A DNA stretch of 29,174 nucleotides. It comes from Psilocybe azurescens (taxonomy: Eukaryota; Basidiomycota; Agaricomycetes; Agaricales; Agrocybaceae). How positions within the stretch are numbered: position 1 is the first letter of the stretch; each line of letters opens with the position of its first letter. Under the pieces are notes generated by a model, which worked only from the letters and a program-made list of their open reading frames with translations, ran no database searches and was not told the origin of the DNA. A program made the position numbers and the translations under genes. Location: positions 1-29,174 of the forward strand of contig JAJIRX010000645.1 of the NCBI GenBank assembly GCA_023853785.1, in the 5' to 3' direction. Positions 19,849 through 28,610 of this stretch are shown here, one piece after another.

Positions 19849-22800
19849 ATGCCCAGAAAATCTAGAGGTAAGCATATAGATTCTGGGAATTTGTTTTGTA
19901 TATAACAAGATCTTTGTTGTATATCGATGTTCAAGTTAACACTATAGCGTCCTCTCCAGACCTCAGCATGGAAATTGGATCTGATAGCTCGGGAGTTGAC
20001 GAGGCTACCCAACGGATTTCCGACGACGACATCATTGAGATTGGTTCGGACACCGACGCTGATGAAGATCGACTTCAACAGGACAATTATAACGACATCG
20101 AAATAGGTTCAGACATTGATAGCGTACGCGATACACTCAACAACATTGAAGTCGTATCCGACAGCGAGATTATGCAAGAGGACAGGCCGTTGGACATTGA
20201 TGCTATTATCGAGATTGGGTCTGATTCGGAAGATGGAGATATTGAAATAGGGTCCGATCGCGATGAAGAGTTAGAAGTTGGGACCGACAGTGAGAGAGTG
20301 CGAGGTGGAAGTGCGGCGGCCGGTATGAGTGATGAGGAATTCGAAGTTGGGACCGACAGCGAGAGCGTGCGAGGTGGTGGTGCAGCTGTCAACATGGATG
20401 ATGAAGAATTGGAGGTTGGGACCGACAGAGAGAAGCGTCGCGAGGTGGAGGTGGGGCTGCCGGTATGGGTGATGAAGAATTGGAGGTTGGGACCGACAGC
20501 GAGAGCGTCGCGGGGTGGAGGTGCAGCTGTCGGGATGGGTGATGAAGAGTTAGAAGTTGGGACCGACAGCGAGAGCGTGCGAGGTGGTGGTGCAGCTGTC
20601 GACATGGATGATGAAGAATTGGAGGTTGGGACCGACAGCGAGAGCGTGCAAGGTGGAGGTGCGGCTGCCGGTATGGGTGATGAAGAATTGGAGGTTGGGA
20701 CCGACAGCGAGAGCGTCGCGGGGTGGAGGTGCAGCTGTCGACATGGATGATGAAGAATTGGAGGTTGGGACCGACAGCGAGAGCGTGCAAGGTGGAGATG
20801 CGGCTGCCGGCTTGGGTGATGAAGAACTCGAGGTTGGGACCGACAGCGAGAGCGTGCGAGATGGAGATGCGGCTGCCGGTATGGGTGATGAAGAATTGGA
20901 GGTTGGGACCGACAGCGAGAGCGTGCAAGGTGGAGATGCGGCTGCCGGTATTGGTGATGAAAAACTCGAAGTTGGGACCGACAGCGAGAGTGTGCGAGGT
21001 GGTGGTGCAGCTGTCGGCATGGGTGATGAAGAATTGGAGGTTGGGACCGACAGCGAGAGCGTGCGAGGTGCAGCTGACGGCTTAGGCGATGAAGAGTTTG
21101 AGATTGGGACTGATAGTGAGAGCGTGCAAGGAGGTGCGGCTGCCGGCTTTCATAACGAAGAATTCGAAGTTGGGACCGACAGCGAGAGTGTGCAAGGCGG
21201 AGGTGCGGCTGCCGAAAGATCTATTTCCAGTGAGCCAGGAGATATCGAAATTGGATCCGACGTTGAAGACAGGCATTTTGACATTGGGACAGACGAGCAT
21301 GTAGGAGGAGGTAAGATCACCAATGACCTCATCGAAGTAGGATCTAATGACAAGGCGGTGGCCGCTGTGACTGTCTTCACAGGGCCGCTGACCCTAAATA
21401 CATTGATCTGCGGGCCAGACAGCAGCGACGATGGGGACTGGCAACCTTCCAACAGGTCTTCCAGCTCATTCGACGAGGATATCAACATTTGTTTAGATCC
21501 CAGCATTGAGATCCAAATGAATGAGCCGCTGACCCTGAATACATTGATCTGCGGGCCAGACAGCAGCGACGATGGAGACTGGCAACCTTCAAACAGGTCT
21601 TCCAGCTCACTCGACGAGGATATCAACATTTGTTTAGATCCCAACATTGAGATCCAAATGGATGGGCCACTGACCCTGAATACCTTGATCTGTGGGCCAG
21701 ACAGCATCGAAGATAGGAACTGGCAACCTTCAAACAGCTCTTCTAGTGAATCCGACGAGGATATCGACATTTGTTTAGGTACCGATGAGCTGGATGGCTT
21801 AGTGGAAATTGGGTCGGATGCCAGCATCGAGATAGAGTCGGATAATATGCTTGAAAATGGTAATTCTTTATTGAATAGGCATTGAAAATATGTCAATAAT
21901 GCAATCTTTTCAGCCAGTGAACCCCTGCCCCGTCCTGGCCCGGCCTCCGACACACTCAATGACATCGTCGAAATCGGATCGGACATCAGCTCAGAGATGC
22001 AGTTAGATACAAACAAAAACGGTAATACTCTTGAAGAATCTCTCCCAGTATATTCTTAATATTATCCTCCCAGCCAGTAAACATTCGTCTCATGTTGGGC
22101 CCTCCGCGGCCTCCGACGCTTATACAACAGCCGCCGGAACTCACACAGATATCCTTGAGATTGGATCGGACGCCAGCATAGAGATTGGGTCGGATACGAG
22201 TGAATCAGGCGGACACGTCCCGGCCTCCGGCGCTCATGCAGACATCGTAGAAATAGAGTCGGACATCAGTCTAGAAGTTGGGACGGACACCGAAATAGGT
22301 ATTTATCCTTGTACTGGTCTTGTGCGCAGAAAATAATACTGCCTATCCAGCTAGTAAAAAACCGCCCCCAGCGTTAGGAAGGCCGGCCGCTACTCTGACA
22401 TCGCACCTTTCAAATGCCTCCACGTCAAAATTTCTGTTGGAGCCATTAACAGGAGATCATAGCGATGATGACGTCGAGTATGTTGAAAGCATCCATGTTG
22501 ATCGACGCCCGGGATACAAGCAACGAAAGGATACGAGGCCTCCGCCACCCCATCGCAAAAACAAGCGCTCCCAGCCGCCGCCTCGTCGTGGCAAGGCAAC
22601 TGAAAGGTACGTTCCAGGTCAAAACATGTATGAAGGTGAAGTGGAGTTGTTTACATGGAATATTAATTGTAGTACTAGTGGAGATAACGAGACAGACCCC
22701 GTTCCTCCTGCAAGGACGTCCCGTGGTGGTGTGTACCTTAATGTTAGTACGACAAGATAAATCACATGGTTTTGATTAGAGCTTGAACGGCCACCGCTTG

Positions 22801-23505
22801 AACATAAAAATCCCAGCTTCCATCAAATCGAAAATGACTCTAACGGTAGAATCCACTCTTCATTAAGTCTAATTAAGCTGATTTACTACCAGATGGAATT
22901 CAATTTCAAAACGATTACAGTATATTTACTAAGGCTCTAACACCTGAATCCATTGGTATGTTGTCTCAACCAATAACTATGATTAATCCGACTCTCACTT
23001 CATAACTGCTTTAGAGCCTCGGATAAATGCTGTGGCCGACATGGTTGAAGACACTATAGATAAAGATAGAGCATATGTCGGGAGCACATTATCGAAAACC
23101 TTCAGGCCCGATGCGGAAGCCCGTTTTGTGCATACAAGGCACGTCAATGTCAGGCGAGACGGCCGCCGCCACCAAGGTCAAGCCGATACCCGGCTCCCGA
23201 ATCTTGATCAAATAGGGATGCCTTCCGCTGTACAAGAGCCATATGTCTTTGTATGTGAAAGATTCAACTTTGTGGTAAAGACATTTACTCAAGATATTCT
23301 TTAGCATTACACCAGAGAACAACTTCAAGACATACATGAAAACGTGAGGGGAGCCGCCTTGGGCCTCCCTTATGTAGACACTGCCTATGTGTTACAAAAC
23401 GCGCGGTATAATCAATTGCAAATGGAAACGGCACAGGTAGAGATTATGCAGAGGGCATTGGAAGAAGTTACAAAGGCGGCAGATATGCTCACACCTTGGC
23501 TTTAA
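19849..23505 (+). CDS. Gene E: acidic repeat protein with many SUMO-interaction-like motifs
   Basis: Best exon model: 19849-19867, 19948-21859, 21914-22021, 22074-22298, 22351-22728, 22780-22845, 22893-22955, 23015-23250, 23305-23505. All splice sites are GT...AG and the frame is kept across every junction. After MPRKSR the protein alternates short hydrophobic cores with acid/Ser flanks: DDDIIEIGSDTD, NNIEVVSDSE, DIVEIGSDIS, DILEIGSDAS. These fit SUMO-interacting motifs (hydrophobic I/V-x-I/V beside D/E/S). A 14-unit array of about 23 residues (DEELEVGTDSESVRGGGAA) follows, then a triplicated PLTLNTLICGPDSSDDGDW unit. The C-terminus is different: basic (PPPHRKNKRSQPPPRRGK), then a compact part ending EEVTKAADMLTPWL. 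A net +1 in the array near 20712 breaks the frame. Binding of SUMO chains at chromatin is inference; the exons and repeats are seen directly. Confidence 0.82.
20262..21214 (+). repeat. About 14 tandem 69-bp coding repeats in gene E
   Basis: Units recur every 66-71 bp, anchored by GGGACCGACAGCGAGAG. Variation falls mainly in the RGGGAAVGM part. Copies near 20420, 20500 and 20706 carry extra bases (+2, +1, +1); the first two cancel and the third does not. Six units contain CGGCTGCCG and one contains CGGCGGCCG. Confidence 0.95.
21382..21780 (+). repeat. Three tandem repeats of about 141 bp in gene E
   Basis: Each encodes PLTLNTLICGPDS, then DWQPSN, a Ser run and DEDINICLD. The third copy is the most diverged and runs into DELDGLVEIGSD. 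The frame is kept in all copies. Confidence 0.9.
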
Positions 23506-23605
23506 ATAATTACATTTCAGTTGGTATAACTTGAATACGAGCGGTATCCGAATACACGAAGTGTTAAACTGCGGCGGCCGATGTTGGCCAAAATGTGATA
23601 CAGGT

Positions 23606-23613
23606 CATGTGAC
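23606..23613 (+). promoter_or_regulatory. CATGTGAC box, gene F promoter
   Basis: CATGTGAC, 48 bp upstream of the gene F start codon and about 100 bp after the gene E stop. It matches the box in the three divergent promoters, although here only one gene starts. Confidence 0.5.
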
Positions 23614-23660
23614 TCGTCTGCCTAATTGATCAAGTTGAACTTTGCTTCTTAATTTAAACC

Positions 23661-25051
23661 ATGAACATGAAACAAGTACAGCTCATTACACCGCATTCGA
23701 CCATTCTGCAACAGACTTCCTTTGATGAGAGGGAAGCCATAGCGCGTCTTAAACTACACTTAATGATGTCTCGCTTACGTACTGCAGTTCGGACTGTAAT
23801 GACGAGACCTACAAGCGCCGAAGATCAATTTGCACGAAATCTTACAGACGAACTTGTACGTGATATCAATTGTTATTCTCGCACGCTAATTTGAACTACA
23901 GGTCTTAATACTTGCACATATTGGTCACTGTGCACTTCACGGATATCGCGTATACCCCCTTACCTGTTGCGGGAATTCTCTGATGCATGGTTTGAGGAGT
24001 TAAAGAAAGGACCTAAGATTGATCCACTCAAAGTTGATTTTCCCGGATCCATCAATATGGAATTCAATGCCGACAGCGACCTCGCAATCCTTGGCATGAC
24101 CAAAGAACATTCCTATTGGTGGCAAGGTCAGCCAACCGGTCAGGTGGGACCGATTGTGACGGTTGAAGTTATTGAGGGCATTTTGAAGCATACTACACTG
24201 AGGTATGAGCATGTCGCTTGGCCGTAAGAAATGGTTGAATCAAATAAATTTCCAGCACCTTCGAAGCCATGCGGCTGCTGGTGAAGATACCAGTGATAGC
24301 ATGCTCAAAGATGGTGTACCTGGAATGGCCGAGCGGCGTCCGAATCACACCACCACTGTGGTAGCGGAGCCCGGATGTCCGAACTGTGAACCGATTCGGG
24401 ATGTGTTGAGACATGCCCACGATAAGCTTAATCAAGCCAGGTTTATAATGAATGAATATATTCAGAGCGGCGAGGATGCCAAAGAACAATCTAGCCATGT
24501 CATTGGGGGATATGGGGCTGCTGTGGAACTCGCCGAGGAACTTGGAGAAGACTTCTCGCACTCCCGGACGCCGCTTTTCCAAAACACCACCGCCTACTTT
24601 ATCCAAAGGTGATTCCACCCGCACCAGATACACATCGCCCCAGAACCTATGTCTGTAATCGTCCAGGAGTATCCTTACCTTCTATAACGGGTTCAGTTAT
24701 TCCGTCAACAGGAAGAGCGGCGGCGAGGCGGCAGCCATGGAACCTGTTGATGTTTCCATGGGAGACAACGTCCCGGCGAAGATTCAAGTTCGTGATAGTG
24801 ACCATAGTAGTGACACCACAACGTCTGTTCCGGAAGGGTTTACAGATCCTGAATGGTCAGACAGTCAAGATGGCAGCGATCAGGTAGACATCGACATGCC
24901 TTTCAACGATAGTGCAGTCGACCAATCCATTGGTTTACCGCTTGGGTGTGCAGATACTGTACTTCAGGGTCCATCGGAAATGGAAGAAGTACATGTAACA
25001 AACTCGATCACTAGCGGGGAGGAAAAAGAGAGGCGTCGACTGCTTCCATAG
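23661..25051 (+). CDS. Gene F: unknown protein between gene E and TET/JBP
   Basis: The start is MNMKQVQLITPHSTILQQ at 23661. Exon 1 is helical (EREAIARLKLHLMMSRLRT) and ends with NLTDEL before a GTACGT donor at 23857. The next part contains EFSDAWFEELKKGPKID and HSYWWQGQPTGQVGP, then a GTATGA donor near 24203. After one missing base near 24266 comes AAAGEDTSDSMLKDG, a Cys pair in EPGCPNCEPI, and a helix with NQARFIMNEYIQ. Another frame change precedes HRLLYPKVIPPAPDTHRP near 24590. A final intron (GTATCC near 24669 to CAG near 24711) leads to an acidic tail (DSDHSSDTTTSVPEGF...DQVDIDMPFNDS) and a TAG at 25049-25051. I do not recognise a family. The tight order E-F-TET on one strand suggests joint cargo. 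Confidence 0.62.
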
Positions 25052-25710
25052 CAAGGCCGGAGGCCGATGAGTAGATTTCAAGAGGCGATAAAAATACATG
25101 TATGCAGTAGAAAAGGCAATAATCCAACAGCAGTTTGATTTAAATGAGGTAGTCACTATTATAATAATCGTCCCGGCATCCGACGCACTGCCATTGTATC
25201 AACCACGGCCTCTAAGAAGTCATAATCATGTTCTAATAGACAAAATATCGCTGGTCTGATTCTCACCCTCTTTCCAAACTAGTCTTTCATTTCAATGATA
25301 TTGCCGTGAATTAACCAACTTGGCTAGAAGGAGCCCAACTAAACCAACACTCTTTTCCTCATGTAAAAAGCAATGCAGCATGCAAGGACGGGTGCCGGGA
25401 CATTGAGCGGCATGCCGTAGGACGCGACCGAGTAATGCAATAAAGGTTCCTGGGTTGTGCTTCACATGTAAACCTGACTACTGACATACAGTAATGTGGG
25501 TGCTGGGCAGTGAGGCCATTGAGCGGCGGCCACCTGTGTACACTCACCGTCCGTTTTCCGCGCATTCAACGCCCGGATGGCGAGGCCGCACCGCAAGAAA
25601 AAATCGTCACGCCGCGTGCTGAAGACATTCATGGTGGGAGCATTCCCACGTGATGATTTGAGATATGCGAATGTAGAAGTTTGAACGCAAGGTTAAAATT
25701 TGCTATCATC
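25052..25710. other. Intergenic region and TET/JBP promoter
   Basis: No credible gene. It holds CGG-N3-CCG sites at 25058-25066 and 25174-25182 and the CACGTGAT box at 25647. The plus-strand frame before 25711 uses a non-ATG start and is not taken as coding. Confidence 0.5.
25647..25654 (+). promoter_or_regulatory. CACGTGAT box upstream of TET/JBP
   Basis: CACGTGAT, 57 bp before the TET/JBP start, differs at two positions from CATGTGAC and lies at nearly the same distance as in gene F. Taken with the others it gives the consensus CAYGTGAY. CACGTG alone is a classical E-box, so chance is possible. Confidence 0.35.
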
Positions 25711-27027
25711 ATGCAAAACACTCCAGAACAAGCATCAGGCCTGACATGGGAAGTGGCGCTGTACATTATTCGGAAGTTTGACCTAGCAGTAGCCCGCTCT
25801 GCAGAATACTGTCCCTTTCCTGCAAATTGGGACTTGGAATTTCTGCATGAAGTCAATCTAGCCGTGGAAGTCCTCATTACGGCAACTCGAAACAAAAGTG
25901 TGTCCCCAATATATACGTATAGTTGTTACAAGTTCAATATAATTGCAGGGAACACAAGTTGGAGGGTAGAAGACTATGTTAAGCAAATGACAACAAACTG
26001 CACAGGACGCAATTCTCTTGTGGAAAAGAAGTTGAAGAAGAATTTTCCTCCATTGTTCTCTCCGAGTCACTACACGGCCGATCCCTGCGTCATAGCGGAT
26101 AAGGACGATAAATGTCTGTTTTGGTATTTGCCAGGAATTTTAACTGATAAGCGGAGGGTGAGTAAACAGGCCGCGCCCGCCCTGATCATGTCGCTGACCG
26201 GCGCCCACTTTACTGTATGTCTGTAGAATCAGGTGTGGGAAGACATGCAACACTTGTCCAAAATCCTTGTTGTAAACAAAGGATCCAAAAGTTGGAGAAC
26301 ATCACCTCGGCATTACAATGACAAGGAAGGCTGGTTGCAGCCTGGAGAAGCGAACCTTTCTCCAGCCTGGTTCCAACAGGGTCATGAGGTCGGTCGCCGA
26401 ATGACGTTATATTCTCAATACATAATGCTATTGCACAGAAAACAAATCATTTGGAGGTTTCAAGGAACCTTAGAAATGATGATACAATTATCTGGCTGGA
26501 AAGAATAATTAAATTTCAGGCAATCATTGGTGGGATTCTCAGAATCATTCAACCTTATCTATTTATCGTTGGTATCAACGCCCTTTCGGACTTCGCGCTT
26601 CAAGTGGGAGGAGATTGGTCACAGCGACTACATTCCGCGAATACTTCAAGTTTGGGGCCGGCTGTTCAACGTTATAAGTGTCATAAGTAATCGCGACACA
26701 CCATTTCACCGGGATAACGGATCCGACCATCGTTGGTTCGACATCCTTTCTGCTCTGGGAAATTATCAAAATGGAGTGTTTGAAATCCCAGGAATAGGCT
26801 TACAAGTGAGGTATGACCCAGGGACCATTATTGCTTTACTCGGACGCGTCCTACGACATGGCGCTAAATGCCCCGGCGACCGTGCTTGCGTTGCATTTTA
26901 TATGAGGAAAAGCGTGCTGGGTTATTTGGGTTCATTTCAACCAAGTTGGTCGATTCACGGCGATATCATTGAGGATAAAACCATAGTTTGGGAAGAGGGT
27001 GAAAAATATTTATGGTCTGGTTTATAG
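25711..27027 (+). CDS. TET/JBP-family 2-oxoglutarate/Fe(II) dioxygenase
   Basis: Mushroom-type TET/JBP enzyme, expected to oxidise 5-methylcytosine in DNA using 2-oxoglutarate, Fe(II) and O2. The start is MQNTPEQASGLTWEVALY. Exons 25711-25897, 25949-26157, 26227-26388 and 26439-27027 are joined by clear GT...AG introns of 51, 69 and 50 nt. Family blocks are SLVEKKLKKNFPPLFSPSHY, DDKCLFWYLPGIL, GSKSWRTSPRHY, LSPAWFQQGHE, then the catalytic core. NRDTPFHRDNGSDHRWFD gives the Fe ligands His-x-Asp (26707-26715). FEIPGIGLQVRYDPGTI follows, LLGRVLRHGA gives the distal His (26857-26859), and GDRACVAFYMR gives the 2-oxoglutarate-binding Arg (26881-26883). A one-base shift near 26580 (LFIVGIN to PFRTSRFKWEE) interrupts the frame upstream of the core; all catalytic residues are present after it. 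The third intron contains a CGGTCGCCG site at 26391. Confidence 0.94.
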
Positions 27028-28149
27028 AACAAGTGGTTTCTGTCTTTAATTTAACAATTTGGGGGCCTGATATCGACATAATGGACATATTGCGGACGCC
27101 GGAGGAAACATAATTATGAAACCCCAATTTTGATTGAGCGGCCGCGAAACTGCGATGGTTATCCTTAATACACTGTGAGACTCAGTGAGGTATATAGAGG
27201 AATAATGGATTTCAGAATAAGTCATATCAGAACAAATACTGATGTACGTTATGCAGTCCCGGCGCCTAAAGCGAGTCTCTGGGAGGTAAGGCCATCAAAC
27301 GCACTACTGGGACGCACAAATTGAAAGAGACATTATACTTTTCATGTTGTTGTTAGCTTGTCGACATTTTCAATACCTGAACTATTGTGCCGGTGTCCGG
27401 CGAAGACATGATATGAGTTCTCAATTTGCAGATCGGGAACCGACTTCAAAATATCTGAACACTGCTCGCCTGTACATCTTTCGTGAGCCCGCAAAACAAT
27501 AGGTCGTTCATATTAGCGATAGAGAAGATGTTTTCAAAGAGGACGATCTGTAAAGCTGATTAGGAGGAGGAGTCGGGAGCCGGCCATTCGTCCTGTCTTA
27601 GTCGCGTGCATGTATCGCTTCCAATAAACGGGCGTCCGTCGATCCCAAACTGCCACAGGTACAAACATCCAAATTACATGCATCATAAATCACGCCACGT
27701 TTAACGTCATTGGCGTCCACAACTTCAACGCTTAACTTCCCTTCACTCTATTATACTTTATGCGGTCTCCGCGTTGGTCCCCGCGTTGGTCTTCGCCGGG
27801 TCGTCTGGACAGTGAATGCGCAAGTGTGCACTGCTGCCCCTCTTCATCAGCATTTATAGAACTCTTCATTGGCATGTCATTGTGATCGTCATCGTGGCCA
27901 TAGCTGTAGTTTGTAGATGAGCTAGTATAATGCCATGTACGATATCAAGAACAAGAATGAGGACGGGAATGAGAATGGGAATGAGGTTGCAAATGGGATT
28001 GTGATTGTGATTCATCAAGTTGCACATTATGTAGAAGGCATAGAATATACATGGAGAGCTGCGGCGGCGGTCCCGTGCGTTGTTATGCGCTCCACTTTAT
28101 TTGGGAATAATTTTGGAACTATTTCATATTGAGATTCACCCATGTATAC
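27028..28149. other. Non-coding stretch downstream of TET/JBP
   Basis: Few open frames, none protein-like. It carries CGG-N3-CCG sites at 27093, 27391, 27574 and 27773, a NotI-type GCGGCCGC at about 27138, and a purine-rich simple stretch (GGGAATGAGAATGGGAATGAGG, about 27965-27990). The short frame 27935-28132 reads through that simple repeat and is not called as a gene. Confidence 0.5.
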
Positions 28150-28610
28150 TAAAATATGAGCAACAGACGCGGGCAGACATAGTAGACAACGACAATGACG
28201 GCGCCCGACATATTCCCGAACTGGATGGCGTCTCGTTTCCAAAGTTACGGCAGCCTATGGTGTAATCTAAATTTCTGTGGCAACCGCTTTCTGTTCCATC
28301 CCAATTCCCAGATTCTGGATTTCACCTGCGGCACCGATGGCAAATAATTGAAAACCCTACGGAGCCCACCACACAAATTTCTGGGTCATCCATCACCATA
28401 CCCACACCGGCTGCCGATATTCAATTTATGACTGTCTTCCGGCATCCGCTGAACATAAAACCGGTTGCTAATTTACAGTTCCAGTGGCGGCGACTAATGA
28501 TCAATTCAAGCAGCTCCCCGGTTGCCAATCTTAATTTTGGAGACCAGAACGGCTCCATTATATATATACAGGTTATGGAGGCCGCTCTAGGAGCGAGTGG
28601 CAGTAAATAG
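28150..28610 (+). pseudogene. Possible exon or gene remnant
   Basis: One frame reads DNDGARHIPELDGVSFPKLR, meets a single TAA at about 28263-28265, then continues SKFLWQPLSVPSQFPDSGFH, RWQIIENPTEPTTQISG and QFMTVFRHPLNIKPVANLQF to a TAG at 28608-28610. Composition is protein-like across the stop, which suggests a broken exon, but I recognise no family. An ATG exists only at 28428. Two CGG-N3-CCG sites (28408, 28440) lie inside. Confidence 0.27.

Noticed and set aside
20262..21214. CRISPR-like array
   Set aside because: The regular 69-bp spacing is a coding tandem repeat with a continuous DEELEVGTDSES reading and no unique spacers; the genome is eukaryotic.
20087..22016. Long minus-strand open frames (up to 288 codons) opposite gene E
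   Set aside because: They are antisense shadows. A 69-bp repeat keeps all frames open together, the plus-strand exons have matching splice sites, and the minus-strand translations are Ser/Pro runs with no ATG-splice logic.
3127..27145. GCGGCCGC (NotI-like) sites as vector or linker contamination
   Set aside because: They grade into the wider CGG-N3-CCG pattern, sit in different native contexts and are not flanked by vector sequence.
13083..28460. A 20-bp-plus element around CGG-N3-CCG followed by TGAACATAAAA at 13083, 22788 and 28440
   Set aside because: The likeness is striking, but the 22788 copy is coding (RPPLEHKN) and the flanks diverge at once. With three copies I cannot separate it from chance plus the common CGG-N3-CCG core.
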